Source: Paucimonas sp.
GTDB taxonomy: Bacteria > Pseudomonadota > Gammaproteobacteria > Pseudomonadales > Pseudomonadaceae
Direction of reading: 5' to 3'
DNA length: 64,000 nt
NCBI GenBank assembly: GCA_031253995.1
Contig: JAIRVG010000054.1
Location: 110,321 to 174,320, forward strand
In this document: positions 35,768-45,920 of the stretch, piece by piece
Layout of the letters: each line of letters opens with the position of its first letter
How positions within the stretch are numbered: the stretch's first letter is position 1
Notes under the pieces: model-generated
What the model saw: only the letters and a program-made list of their open reading frames with translations
The model's database searches: none
Told to the model about the DNA's origin: nothing
Program-made: the position numbers and the translations under genes

Positions 35768-38218
35768 TCAGGCCGTCGCGGGTTGCCGGGTGGCGGGCGC
35801 CGGTTGCGCCGCCGTGCCGCGCAGCCGGGTGAGCCGCAGGGCGTTGAGCACCACGATCAGCGAACTGACCGACATGCCGACCGCCGCCCACACCGGGGTG
35901 ATCCAGCCGAGGGCGGCGAACGGCAGCATGAGGCCATTGTACAGCGCCGCCCAGCACAGGTTCTCGATGATGATCCGGCGGGTGCGGCGGGCCAGGCTGA
36001 AAGCCTGCACCAGGGTGTCGAGGCGGTTGGACAGCAGCACCGCGTCGGCGCTGGTCTTGGCCAGGTCGGTGGCCGAGCCCATGGCGATGCTGATGTCGGC
36101 GGCTGCCAGCACCGGCACGTCGTTGACCCCGTCGCCCAGCATCAGCACCTTGCGCCCTTCAGCCTGCAGGGCTTTCAGGCGTTGTAGCTTGTCGTCCGGG
36201 CGCAGGCCGCCGACGGCCTGGTCGATCTTCAGTTCGGCGGCGACGCTGGCCACCATCGGCGAGCTGTCGCCGGACAGCAGCAGGGTCTGCCAGCCACGGG
36301 CGCGGCAGGCGTCGAGCAGGTCGGCGGCGTCATGGCGCAGGCGGTCGTCGAGGACGAACCAGGCCAGCGGGCCCTGGGCATCGCCGAGCAGCAGCCACTG
36401 GCCGGGTTCGTCCGGCATCGCGGGCACGGCGGCGCCGCTCGGTTGGCAGACGAAAGCGGGCTGGCCGATACGCAGCTGGCGGTTCTCCACCTGGCCTTCG
36501 AGGCCCAGGCCCGGCGTGCTCTGCACCGCCTCGGCCACCGCCGCGGTGCGGCCGAAGGCGCGGGCGATGGGGTGTTCCGAACGGTTTTCCAGGGCGGCGG
36601 CGAGGCGCAGGCAGTGATCGGCGTCGAGCCCGGCCAGCGGGCGGATGGCACGCAAGGTCAGGCGGCCTTCGGTGAGGGTGCCGGTCTTGTCGAAGATCAC
36701 CGTGTCGATCTGGTTCAGGCCTTCCAGCACATGGCCGCGGGTCAGCAGCAGGCCGAGGCTGTGCAGGGTGCCGGTGGAGGCGGTGAGGGCGGTCGGGGTG
36801 GCCAGGGACAGGGCGCAGGGACAGGTGGCCACGAGCATGGCGAGGACGATCCAGAAGGCCCGCCCGGCGTCGATCTGCCACCACAACAGGCCGATGCCGA
36901 GGGCGGCGACCAGGCTGAACAGCAGGAACCACTGCGAGGCGCGGTCGGCGATTTCCGCCAGGCGCGGTTTTTCCGACTGGGCCCGCTCCAGCAGGCGGAC
37001 GATGGCGGACAGGCGGGTGTCATGGCCGAGGGCCTGGACTTCGACGGTCAGCACGCTTTCCACGTTGAGGGTGCCGGCGGTGACCAGGTCGCCGGCCTGC
37101 CGCGGATGGGGCAGGTATTCGCCGGTGAGCAGGGATTCGTCGATGCTCGACTGGCCCTCGACGATGCGCCCGTCCGCCGGCAGCACGGCGCCGGGCTGGA
37201 CCTGGATGCGGTCGCCGATCTGCAGTTCGCGCAGCAGGATGCGTTCGGCGTTGCCGGAGGCGTCCAGGCGCAGGCACGAGGCCGGCAGCAGGTTGACCAG
37301 TTGCGCGGTGGCTGCCGCGGTGCGCTCGCGGGCGCGGCGCTCCAGGTAGCGGCCGGCCAGCAGGAACAGGGCGAACATGCCCACGGCGTCGAAGTACAGC
37401 TCGCCGCTGCCGGTGACGGCGGTCCAGATCCCGGCGATGTAGGCCAGGCCGATGGCCAGGGATACCGAGACGTCCATGGTCAGGTGGCGGGTGCGCAGGT
37501 CGCGGGCGGCGCCCTTGAAGAACGGCGCGCAGCTGTAGAAGACGATGGGGGTGGTAAGGAACATCGCCACCCAGCGCAGGATGGTGTGCATCTCGGCGCT
37601 GAGGTCGATGTTGAATTCGGGCCAGGTGGCCATGGTCGCCATCATCGCCTGGAACCACAGCAGGCCGGCGACGCCCAGTTGGCGCAGGGCGGTGCGGTTT
37701 TCGCTGGCCAGTTGCTCGGCGGCGCGGTCGGCCTGGTAGGGGTGGGCGGCGTAGCCGATCTGGCGCAGTTCGGCGAGCAGCTTCGACAGCGGCAGCTGGC
37801 TGTCGGCCCAGTTCACCAGCAGGCGGTGGTTGGACAGGTTCAGGCGCGCTTCGGCGACGCCGGGCAGGGCGCGCAGGTGTTTCTCGATCAGCCAGCCACA
37901 GGCGGCGCAACTGATGCCTTCGATCAGCAGGGTGGTCTCGGCGAGTTCGCCTTCGTGGCGGACGAAGGGTTGCTGGACGTCGGCGCGGTCGTACAGGGCC
38001 AGTTCGTCCTGCAGTTGCCTGGGCAGGGCTTCGGGGTTGGCGCTGGCTTCGCTGCGGTGCTGGTAGTAGCTCTCCAGCTTGCCGGCGACGATGGCCTCGG
38101 CCACGGCCTGGCAGCCGGGACAGCAGAAGTGTCGCGACTCGCCGAGGACGACGGCGGTGAAGCGGCTGTCGGCGGGGACGGGGAGGGCGCAGTGGTAGCA
38201 AGGCGTGGGGGTGGTCAT
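35768..38218 (-). CDS. ccoI: Copper-transporting P-type ATPase CcoI/CopA2
   Basis: 816 residues from the ATG at 38218; the open frame upstream runs through REP repeats and is spurious. N-terminal metal-binding parts: a Cys-rich segment (CYHCALP ... FCCPGCQ) and an HMA domain with GISCAACGWLIEK. Eight membrane segments, with CPCALSLATPTAL as the intramembrane copper site. DKTGTLTEG carries the phosphorylated Asp, and GDGVNDVPVLAAADISIAMG the hinge. This slow exporting type delivers Cu to cbb3 oxidase in the periplasm. It is separated from ccoH by 270 bases of REP-derived repeats, unusual inside such an operon. Confidence 0.95.
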   Translation of the reverse strand: MTTPTPCYHCALPVPADSRFTAVVLGESRHFCCPGCQAVAEAIVAGKLESYYQHRSEASANPEALPRQLQDELALYDRADVQQPFVRHEGELAETTLLIEGISCAACGWLIEKHLRALPGVAEARLNLSNHRLLVNWADSQLPLSKLLAELRQIGYAAHPYQADRAAEQLASENRTALRQLGVAGLLWFQAMMATMATWPEFNIDLSAEMHTILRWVAMFLTTPIVFYSCAPFFKGAARDLRTRHLTMDVSVSLAIGLAYIAGIWTAVTGSGELYFDAVGMFALFLLAGRYLERRARERTAAATAQLVNLLPASCLRLDASGNAERILLRELQIGDRIQVQPGAVLPADGRIVEGQSSIDESLLTGEYLPHPRQAGDLVTAGTLNVESVLTVEVQALGHDTRLSAIVRLLERAQSEKPRLAEIADRASQWFLLFSLVAALGIGLLWWQIDAGRAFWIVLAMLVATCPCALSLATPTALTASTGTLHSLGLLLTRGHVLEGLNQIDTVIFDKTGTLTEGRLTLRAIRPLAGLDADHCLRLAAALENRSEHPIARAFGRTAAVAEAVQSTPGLGLEGQVENRQLRIGQPAFVCQPSGAAVPAMPDEPGQWLLLGDAQGPLAWFVLDDRLRHDAADLLDACRARGWQTLLLSGDSSPMVASVAAELKIDQAVGGLRPDDKLQRLKALQAEGRKVLMLGDGVNDVPVLAAADISIAMGSATDLAKTSADAVLLSNRLDTLVQAFSLARRTRRIIIENLCWAALYNGLMLPFAALGWITPVWAAVGMSVSSLIVVLNALRLTRLRGTAAQPAPATRQPATA

Positions 38219-38254
38219 GACTGTCTTATCGCAGGTCTTTCGGTGGTGATCCCA

Positions 38255-38464
38255 ATCGCTGGCAAGCCAGCTCCCACAGGGTTTGCGGTGTGCACAAAAC
38301 CTGTGTGAGCCAACTCCCACAGGGTTCGCGGCGTGCACAAACCTGTGTAAGCCAACTCCCACAGGGTTTGCGGCGTGCACAAAACCTGTGTAAGCCAGCT
38401 CCCACAGGATTTGCACTGCCCTCAAGAGCGGCGCGGTCCTTGTGGGAGCTGGCTTGCCAGCGAT
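38255..38464. repeat. REP array with three 42-43-bp tandem units between ccoH and ccoI
   Basis: Outer ends are intact REPs in inverted orientation (38255-38277 and 38442-38464). Between them CTCCCACAGG recurs at 38271, 38314, 38356 and 38399, each followed by a near-identical TTTGCGGCGTGCACAAA-type unit. The repeats occupy almost the whole 270-base gap. Confidence 0.9.
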
Positions 38465-38488
38465 GAGGCCATTAGCAACAGTACAACT

Positions 38489-39034
38489 TCACTTGTCCAG
38501 GTGCTCGGCTCCCTTCAGCTCTTCATCACCCAGCACCAGCGTCACCCCATGGGCCACATCCTCTTCCTCGAACAAGCGCCAGGTCTGTCCCTTCTCGGTC
38601 CCCAGCAGCTCGACGAAGCGCCGGCCTTCGACCTTGTCTTCCAGCTGCCCCAGGTACCGCCCCGGCTCGCTGCTCATGGTCAACGCCACCTTGCGGTCCT
38701 TCTCCGGCTGGGTCGGCGAGATCAAATTCAGCTCCAGCGCCTGCGGCTGGCTGTCGCCGGTCAGGCGCAGTTCCACTTCGCCGGTGACCTCGTCCAGGTG
38801 CACGCTGGCCTTGAGCTTCAGGGTCTGGCCCAGCAGCTCACGGTCCAGCGAGCGGTTGATGCCCTTGCCGGCCTCGTAGTAGTTGTCGTTGACCAGGTTG
38901 TCCGGGTTGTTCACCGCGATGCTGACCATGGTCAGGCTCAGGGTCACCGAGGTGGCCAGGATGCCGATGATGATCCACGGCCAGAGGTTCTTGTACCAGA
39001 CGCTGTGAACAGTGTTCGTTGCAGGCATGGGCAT
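38489..39034 (-). CDS. ccoH: cbb3 oxidase assembly protein CcoH (FixH family)
   Basis: 181 residues; an ATG six bases later (39028) is better spaced from the AAGAGAG ribosome site. One N-terminal membrane helix (WPWIIIGILATSVTLSLTMV) and a periplasmic FixH domain with NDNYYEAGKGINRSL and a C-terminal beta-rich region (LFEEEDVAHGVTLVL). CcoH acts in assembly and stability of cbb3 oxidase. Six bases separate it from ccoG. Confidence 0.93.
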   Translation of the reverse strand: MPMPATNTVHSVWYKNLWPWIIIGILATSVTLSLTMVSIAVNNPDNLVNDNYYEAGKGINRSLDRELLGQTLKLKASVHLDEVTGEVELRLTGDSQPQALELNLISPTQPEKDRKVALTMSSEPGRYLGQLEDKVEGRRFVELLGTEKGQTWRLFEEEDVAHGVTLVLGDEELKGAEHLDK

Positions 39035-39040
39035 GCTCTC

Positions 39041-40459
39041 TTAACGGATTTGCGGGCCGATGAACCGGCTCTTGGCTTCGACTTCGGAGCCGTTGTCGTC
39101 GGCATCGCGGAGAATGAAGGTGACTTCGTTGGTGGTCGATGGCAACTGCTCCGGCGACACCGACAGTTGCACCGGCAGGCTGACGATATCGCCGGCGGCC
39201 ACGCGGATTTCCTTGGCGCCGTCCAGGCGCAGGTTCGGCAGGCCCTGGGCCTCCAGCACGTAGACGTGGTCGTGCTGGTCCTTGTTCATGACCTTGAGGC
39301 TGTACACGTTCTCGATCCAGCCCTGGGCGTTCTCGCGGTACAGCACGCGGTCCTTGCTGACGTCGAAGCCCACCAGCGGACGCAGGAAGAAGGCGGTCAC
39401 GAGCAGGCCGATCATGGTCAGCAGCACCACCAGGTAGCCGATCAGTCGCGGGCGCAGCATGTGGGTCTTCTGCCCGGACAGGTTGTGCTCGGTGGTGTAG
39501 CTGATCAGGCCGCGGGGGTAGTTCATCTTGTCCATGATGGTGTCGCAGGCGTCGATGCACGCGGCGCAGCCGATGCACTCCACCTGCAGGCCGTCGCGGA
39601 TGTCGATGCCGGTAGGGCAGACCTGCACGCACATGGTGCAGTCGATGCAGTCGCCGAGGCCCTTGGCCTTGTAGTCCATGTCCTTTTTACGCGGGCCACG
39701 GGTCTCACCGCGACGTGGGTCGTAGGAGACGATCAGGGTGTCCTTGTCGAACATCACGCTCTGGAAGCGCGCGTAGGGGCACATGTACACGCACACCTGT
39801 TCGCGCAGCCAGCCGGCGTTGCCGTAGGTGGCGAGGGTGAAGAAGCCGACCCAGAAGTAGGCCCAGCCGTCGGCCTGGCCGGTGAAGAAGTCCACCATCA
39901 GTTCACGGATCGGTGCGAAGTAGCCGACGAAGGTCAGCCCGGTGACGAAGCCGATCAGCAGCCACAGGCTGTGCTTGGCCGCCTTGCGCGCGAACTTGTT
40001 GGCGCTCATCGGCGCCTTGTCCAGTTTCATGCGCTGGTTGCGGTCGCCCTCGGTGACCTTTTCGCACCACATGAAGATCCAGGTCCACACGCTTTGCGGA
40101 CAGGTGTAGCCGCACCAGACGCGGCCGGCGAACACGGTGATGAAGAACAGGCCGAAGGCGGCGACGATGAGGATGCCGGAGAGGAGGATGAAGTCCTGTG
40201 GCCAGATGGTCGCGCCGAAGATGTAGAACTTGCGCTCCGGCAGGTTCCACCAGACCGCCTGGTGACCGCCCCAGTTGAGCCAGACAGTCCCGAAGTAGAG
40301 AAGAAAGAGGAAAGCGCCACCGGCCATGCGCAGGTTGCGGAACAGGCCGGTGAAGGCCCGGGTGTAGATCTTTTCCCGGGCGGCATAGAGGTCGACGCCC
40401 GTGTCTTTCTTGTTCTTGGCAGGCGGGGTGATGTCTTGTACAGGAATCTGCTTGCTCAT
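39041..40459 (-). CDS. ccoG: cbb3 oxidase accessory ferredoxin CcoG (RdxA/FixG)
   Basis: 472 residues, several membrane segments in the first half (LNWGGHQAVWWNLPERKFYI, DFILLSGILIVAAFGLFFIT). Two 4Fe-4S motifs: CIDCTMCVQVCPTGI and CIGCAACIDACD. Conserved CGYTCPQSVWTW and CVYMCPYARFQ cysteines are also present; the C-terminal third is a periplasmic Ig-like domain. CcoG has been shown to reduce Cu(II) to Cu(I) for the oxidase in Rhodobacter. First gene of the ccoGHIS-type operon, with an Anr-like box upstream. Confidence 0.95.
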   Translation of the reverse strand: MSKQIPVQDITPPAKNKKDTGVDLYAAREKIYTRAFTGLFRNLRMAGGAFLFLLYFGTVWLNWGGHQAVWWNLPERKFYIFGATIWPQDFILLSGILIVAAFGLFFITVFAGRVWCGYTCPQSVWTWIFMWCEKVTEGDRNQRMKLDKAPMSANKFARKAAKHSLWLLIGFVTGLTFVGYFAPIRELMVDFFTGQADGWAYFWVGFFTLATYGNAGWLREQVCVYMCPYARFQSVMFDKDTLIVSYDPRRGETRGPRKKDMDYKAKGLGDCIDCTMCVQVCPTGIDIRDGLQVECIGCAACIDACDTIMDKMNYPRGLISYTTEHNLSGQKTHMLRPRLIGYLVVLLTMIGLLVTAFFLRPLVGFDVSKDRVLYRENAQGWIENVYSLKVMNKDQHDHVYVLEAQGLPNLRLDGAKEIRVAAGDIVSLPVQLSVSPEQLPSTTNEVTFILRDADDNGSEVEAKSRFIGPQIR

Positions 40460-40629
40460 CGTTTACAGTCCCACGGCAGTGGAAAAACGCCGCGGCCAGT
40501 GCATGCCGACCGCAGTCAGAAGTGTTGCTGATCTGTCCGCATCATACGCCTGTGCAGGCGGTCCAGGACGCGGGTGCGACACTGGGTCGCGTTGGTTGGG
40601 AGCCAACAATGGTGTATTGGCGATGTCAA

Positions 40630-40643
40630 TTGATGCAGGTCAA
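40630..40643 (-). promoter_or_regulatory. Anr box upstream of ccoG
   Basis: TTGATGCAGGTCAA (plus strand) matches TTGAT-N4-ATCAA at 9 of 10 positions. It is 170 bases from the ccoG start. The palindrome is usable in either direction, but only ccoG starts nearby. Confidence 0.75.
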
Positions 40644-40666
40644 CTGAGGGTGTTCTTTCGGGCCTC

Positions 40667-40727
40667 ATCGCTGGCAAGCCAGCTCCCACAGTGACCGCGT
40701 TGTTGTGGGAGCTGGCTTGCCAGCGAT
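40667..40727. repeat. REP inverted pair (REPIN) between ccoP and ccoG
   Basis: Complement form at 40667-40689 and direct form at 40705-40727, 15 bases apart. It lies between the Anr box and the ccoP terminator. Confidence 0.9.
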
Positions 40728-40763
40728 AGGTCCCGAGAGAACACCACTGCATCCACCTGCCAA

Positions 40764-40799
40764 GAAAAAGGCCCCACCAGTCTGCACTGACGGGGCCTT
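40764..40799 (-). terminator. Terminator of the ccoNOQP operon
   Basis: On the minus strand AAGGCCCC and GGGGCCTT form an 8-bp stem with a 15-base loop, followed by TTTTTCTT. It lies 16 bases after the ccoP stop. Confidence 0.88.
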
Positions 40800-40814
40800 G
40801 TCTACCGCCGGGCC

Positions 40815-41795
40815 TTACTGCGCCTCGGCCGGCTTCTCATCCTTGTGCGACAGGCTGTAGACATAGGCCGCCAGCAGGTGGACCTTGTCGTTGCCCTGGA
40901 TTTCCTGCTGCGCCGGCATCTGGCCCTGGCGGCCGTAACGGATGGTCTGCTGCAGCTGGGCGAAGCTGGAACCGTAGATGAACGCCTGCGGGTGGGTCAG
41001 GTCAGGCGCGCCCATGGCCGGGGTGCCCTTGCCTTGCGGACCGTGGCAGGCCACGCAGTTGGCGGCGAAGATCTTCTGCCCGTTGGCCGGGTCGGCCTTG
41101 GTACCTTCCGGCAGGGTGCGGCCATCCAGGTTGGTGAGGACGAACGCGGCGACATCCGCCACGCCCTGCTCGCCGATCACTTCGGCCCACGCCGGCATCA
41201 CGCCGTGGCGACCAGCCATGATGGTGGTCTTGATGGTTTCCGGCTCGCCGCCCCAGCGCCAGTCGTTGTCGGTGAGGTTGGGGAAGCCGTAGGAACCCTT
41301 GGCGTCGGAACCGTGGCAGACCGAGCAGTTGGAGGCGAACAGGCGACCACCCATCTTCAGCGCTTGCGGATCCTTGGCCACTTCTTCGATGGGCATGGCG
41401 GCGAACTTGGCGAAGATCGGTCCGAACTTCGCGTCAGCCCGGGCCATTTCCTTTTCCCACTCGTGCACGCCGGTCCAGCCGGCCTGGCCGTTGGCGAAGT
41501 CGACTTTCTTCTCGGTGTCCAGGTACTGGTAGCCGGGCAGGATGCCCTTCCAGTTGCCCAGGCCCGGGTACAGCGCCAGGTAGCCCAGGGCGAAGATGAT
41601 GGTGCCGACGAACAGCATGAACCACCACTTCGGCAGCGGGTTGTCGTATTCCTCGATGCCGTCGAAGGAATGGCCGACGGTTTCCTCGGTGGTTTCGCTG
41701 CGCTGGCCCTTGCGGGTGGACAGCAGCAGCCAGGTCAGGGCGAAGATGGTGCCCAGACTCAGGACGGTGACGTACAGACTCCAGAAGGTAGTCAT
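40815..41795 (-). CDS. ccoP: cbb3 oxidase dihaem subunit CcoP
   Basis: 326 residues. Two N-terminal membrane helices (about 5-26 and 57-76) and two periplasmic cytochrome c domains with CSVCHG and CVACHG haem sites. Between the helices is the [21 protein letters not shown] segment typical of CcoP. It passes electrons from cytochrome c to CcoO and CcoN. Its ATG overlaps the ccoQ stop (ATGA). Confidence 0.96.
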   Translation of the reverse strand: MTTFWSLYVTVLSLGTIFALTWLLLSTRKGQRSETTEETVGHSFDGIEEYDNPLPKWWFMLFVGTIIFALGYLALYPGLGNWKGILPGYQYLDTEKKVDFANGQAGWTGVHEWEKEMARADAKFGPIFAKFAAMPIEEVAKDPQALKMGGRLFASNCSVCHGSDAKGSYGFPNLTDNDWRWGGEPETIKTTIMAGRHGVMPAWAEVIGEQGVADVAAFVLTNLDGRTLPEGTKADPANGQKIFAANCVACHGPQGKGTPAMGAPDLTHPQAFIYGSSFAQLQQTIRYGRQGQMPAQQEIQGNDKVHLLAAYVYSLSHKDEKPAEAQ

Positions 41796-41989
41796 TCGTT
41801 GTTACTCCTAGACGCGTTCGCTTGCGCTTGCTCGACGTGCTTGCTGGCCTCGGGATCATCCGCGAAGGGCAGCATGGTCGCTTCGTCGAACTCGGACTTG
41901 CGCCGCGAACTGAACACCCACAACGCCAGGCCGACGAAGGCCACCATCACCACGACGGTGCCCAGGCCCCGAATCATCCCGATATCCAT
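41792..41989 (-). CDS. ccoQ: cbb3 oxidase subunit CcoQ
   Basis: 65 residues from the ATG at 41989: [20 protein letters not shown] begins a single membrane helix, followed by a charged cytoplasmic tail ([19 protein letters not shown]) that is characteristic of FixQ/CcoQ. It stabilises CcoP in the complex. It lies 5 bases after ccoO. Confidence 0.93.
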   Translation of the reverse strand: MDIGMIRGLGTVVVMVAFVGLALWVFSSRRKSEFDEATMLPFADDPEASKHVEQAQANASRSNNE

Positions 41990-41994
41990 CGCAG

Positions 41995-42602
41995 TCACCG
42001 TTTGCTTTTGATGATGGTGCCGAGGCCCTGGAGGTACGCGACCAGGGCGTCCATTTCCGTCTTGCCCTTGACCGCGTCGCGGGCACCGGCGATATCCGCG
42101 TCGGTGTACGGCACGCCCAGGGTGCGCAAGACGTCCATCTTCTTGGCGGTGTCCTTGCCATCGAGCTTGTTTTCCACCAGCCATGGGTAGGCCGGCATCT
42201 TCGACTCGGGAACGACGTTGCGCGGGTTGTACAGGTGCGCACGGTGCCAGTCGTCGGAGTAACGGCCGCCGACCCGCGCCAGGTCCGGACCGGTACGCTT
42301 GGAACCCCAGAGGAACGGGTGGTCCCAGACGCTTTCACCGGCTACCGAATAGTGCCCGTAGCGCTCGGTCTCGGCGCGGAACGGACGGATCATCTGCGAG
42401 TGGCAACCCACGCAGCCCTCGCGGATGTAGACGTCGCGGCCTTCCAGTTCCAGCGCGGTGCGCGGCTTCATGCCCTCGACCGGCTTGTTGGTGACGTCCT
42501 GGAAGAACAGCGGAACGATCTGGGTCAGGCCGCCGATGCTCACGGCGATGACCATGAAGAAGGCCAGCAGGCCGATATTCTTCTCGACTACTTCATGTTT
42601 CA

Positions 42603-42603
<1 letters not shown>
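41995..42603 (-). CDS. ccoO: cbb3 oxidase monohaem subunit CcoO
   Basis: 202 residues. N-terminal membrane anchor ([19 protein letters not shown]), then a cytochrome c domain with C64-V-G-C67-H68 in [17 protein letters not shown]; the axial Met is probably in [10 protein letters not shown]. Its ATG shares one base with the ccoN stop (TGATG-type junction). Confidence 0.96.
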
Positions 42604-44042
<1,439 letters not shown>

Positions 44043-44091
44043 GTATGGGTTCCCATCCACGGTTATAGGCAGGCTAAAAAGCGAGGCAAGC

Positions 44092-44781
44092 ATGATTAAT
44101 GGGGCGGTTCCCGGTATTGACGGGGATCAACTGGCAGACAGGACGAACGTGCGGGGGTGGCTGTGGAATGCCCCGCAACCTCAGGCGGATGGCGGCATTC
44201 GCGGTTGCCTGATCCTCGCCCATGGCGCGGGCGCGCCGATGGACAGCGGGTTCATGGAGGACATGGCGCAAAGGCTTGCCGGGCAAGGGCTTGGCGTGGT
44301 GCGCTTCGAGTTTCCGTACATGGCCGAGCGCCGGGTCACTGGTGGCAAAAGGCCGCCGAATCCGCAGGCGGTGCTGCTGGAGTGCTGGCGCGAGGTGTGG
44401 CGGGAGGTGCGACCATTGGTCGCTGGTCCGCTGGCCATTGGCGGCAAGTCCATGGGCGGGCGCATGGCCAGTCTGCTGGCGGACGAACTGGGCGCGGATG
44501 CGCTGGTGTGCCTGGGATATCCGTTCTATGCGGCGGGCAAGCCGGAGAAGCCGCGGGTGGCGCATCTGGCGGAACTGAAGACGCCGACCTTGATCGTCCA
44601 GGGCACGCGGGATGCCTTGGGGAACCGGGAGACGGTGGAAGGGTATGAGCTGTCGCCGGCGATCGAACTGTGCTGGCTGGAGGCGGGGGATCATGACCTC
44701 AAGCCGTTGAAGGCTTCAGGTTTTACTCATGAGGATCATATGCAGACGGCGGCGCAGAAAGTCGCACAATTCCTGGCCTGA
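44092..44781 (+). CDS. Alpha/beta-hydrolase family protein (KANL3/Tex30-like)
   Basis: 229 residues from the ATG at 44092 (GAGG six bases upstream). [20 protein letters not shown] is the oxyanion region, [18 protein letters not shown] the nucleophile elbow with Ser in G-K-S-M-G, and [11 protein letters not shown] plus the late GDHDLKP supply Asp and His of the triad. This YcjY/dienelactone-hydrolase-like group has no firm substrate. It is divergent from ccoN with only 49 bases between start codons, so the two share a promoter region. Confidence 0.88.
   Translation: MINGAVPGIDGDQLADRTNVRGWLWNAPQPQADGGIRGCLILAHGAGAPMDSGFMEDMAQRLAGQGLGVVRFEFPYMAERRVTGGKRPPNPQAVLLECWREVWREVRPLVAGPLAIGGKSMGGRMASLLADELGADALVCLGYPFYAAGKPEKPRVAHLAELKTPTLIVQGTRDALGNRETVEGYELSPAIELCWLEAGDHDLKPLKASGFTHEDHMQTAAQKVAQFLA
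44117..44130 (-). promoter_or_regulatory. Candidate Anr box upstream of ccoN, inside the divergent hydrolase gene
   Basis: TTGACGGGGATCAA matches the Anr consensus at 9 of 10 positions. It lies 74 bases before the ccoN start, but 25 bases into the coding region of the hydrolase. Confidence 0.5.
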
Positions 44782-44788
44782 GAAGAAC

Positions 44789-44820
44789 CTTGTGGGAGCT
44801 GGCTTGCCAGCTCCCACAAG
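44789..44820. repeat. Collapsed REP palindrome between converging genes
   Basis: Two REP half-sites face each other with only a CTTG loop, giving a perfect 14-bp hairpin (CTTGTGGGAGCTGG and its complement). It lies between the hydrolase stop and the ppnP stop and probably doubles as a terminator. Confidence 0.9.
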
Positions 44821-44840
44821 GACTTGTGCAAGCCGCTGGA

Positions 44841-45125
44841 TCAGTCGCGGTACTCGCACAGGTAAGCGGTATCCACCGCCACCTTCAGCTGGAACTTGGC
44901 ATTGGCCGGCACGTTGAACTGGCTGCCTGCAGAGAAGGTTTCCCAGTTGTCGCTGTCCGGCAGCTTGACGGTCAGGGCGCCGGCGACCACGTGCATGATC
45001 TCGCGCTGGGCAGTGCCGAACTCGTATTCGCCCGGGGCCATCACGCCGACGGTAGCCGGGCCTTCAGCGGTGCCGAAAGCGATCGACTTGACCGTGCCAT
45101 CGAAGTACTCGTTGACTTTGAACAT
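44841..45125 (-). CDS. ppnP: Pyrimidine/purine nucleoside phosphorylase PpnP
   Basis: 94 residues, a complete small cupin of the DUF1255 (YaiE) family: [26 protein letters not shown] and [12 protein letters not shown] with the terminal YLCEYRD. The E. coli protein phosphorolyses several nucleosides. It is a single-gene unit by the look of the flanks. Confidence 0.93.
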   Translation of the reverse strand: MFKVNEYFDGTVKSIAFGTAEGPATVGVMAPGEYEFGTAQREIMHVVAGALTVKLPDSDNWETFSAGSQFNVPANAKFQLKVAVDTAYLCEYRD

Positions 45126-45199
45126 GGGCGACTCCTGAAAAGAAAGGGACCAAAAAGGCCGGCCAGTATGCCCAAGCCTTCAGGTCCCGTCATCCGCTT

Positions 45200-45751
45200 T
45201 CAGGTGCCCTGGACCGGCAGTGTCAGCGGCAGCAGCCGCGCGGTGTTGCGGGCGTCTTCCAGGGCGCGGTGCTGCTGCCCGGTGAACTGCAGGCCGGCCA
45301 GTTGCAGCGCGCCATTGAGCCCCAGCGGCCGCTGCAGGTGGCGGGCCTTGGCGAAGCGCTGCTTGAGGTTGAGGTGCGGCACCCGGGCCAGCAGGCTGTC
45401 GAGGCCGTTGGCCTGCCATTCCTGGAGCAATTGCTTGCGGTCGTAGTCGCCCCAGCTGGTCCAGCCTTCCAGGCGCGGCTGGTAGTGCCCCAGCCAGCGC
45501 TCGAACTGCGCCCAGACCTCGTTGAACGGCTGCGCGCCATCGACGTTGGCCTGGGTGATGTGGGTCAGCTGGCGGCAGAACGGCGTGAGCTGCGGGCGCC
45601 GTCGCGGTTTGACGAAACGCTGGAAATGATCCACCTCCCGGCCCTCGCGATTGACCAGGCTGGCACCGATTTCAATGATTTCCATCTCCGTGATCGGCCA
45701 GCCACCGTCGTCGGTGGTAGCTTCCAGGTCGATCACCAACCAATGGCCCAT
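45200..45751 (-). CDS. DEDDh 3'-5' exonuclease domain protein
   Basis: 183 residues from the ATG at 45751 (MGHWLVIDLEATTDDG); the extra upstream codons lack a ribosome site. Exonuclease motif I is DLEATT, motif II lies around GWTSWGDYDRKQL, and motif III is HRALEDARNTARLL, with the catalytic His and Asp. It belongs to the RNase T / epsilon-like group that includes the eukaryotic ERI1-like exonucleases (KapD). Substrate (RNA or DNA) cannot be told. Confidence 0.88.
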   Translation of the reverse strand: MGHWLVIDLEATTDDGGWPITEMEIIEIGASLVNREGREVDHFQRFVKPRRRPQLTPFCRQLTHITQANVDGAQPFNEVWAQFERWLGHYQPRLEGWTSWGDYDRKQLLQEWQANGLDSLLARVPHLNLKQRFAKARHLQRPLGLNGALQLAGLQFTGQQHRALEDARNTARLLPLTLPVQGT

Positions 45752-45920
45752 AACTGTATCCCTGACAAGATGTGGCTCAAGCGTAGCCAAACACGGGCGT
45801 TGGCGATATCCCATGGCATTTTGCCCCAATGCTGGAAAATGGCGCATGCAACGGGTTGTACTACCTGGGGAAAACGCCTAGCTTAATTGGAACCGGGTCC
45901 GAATCCTTGAGAGTGTCACC

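Noticed and set aside
38271..38410. Regular 42-43-bp repeats considered as a CRISPR array
   Set aside because: Units are contiguous tandem copies with no variable spacers, and no cas genes are near; they derive from REP sequence.
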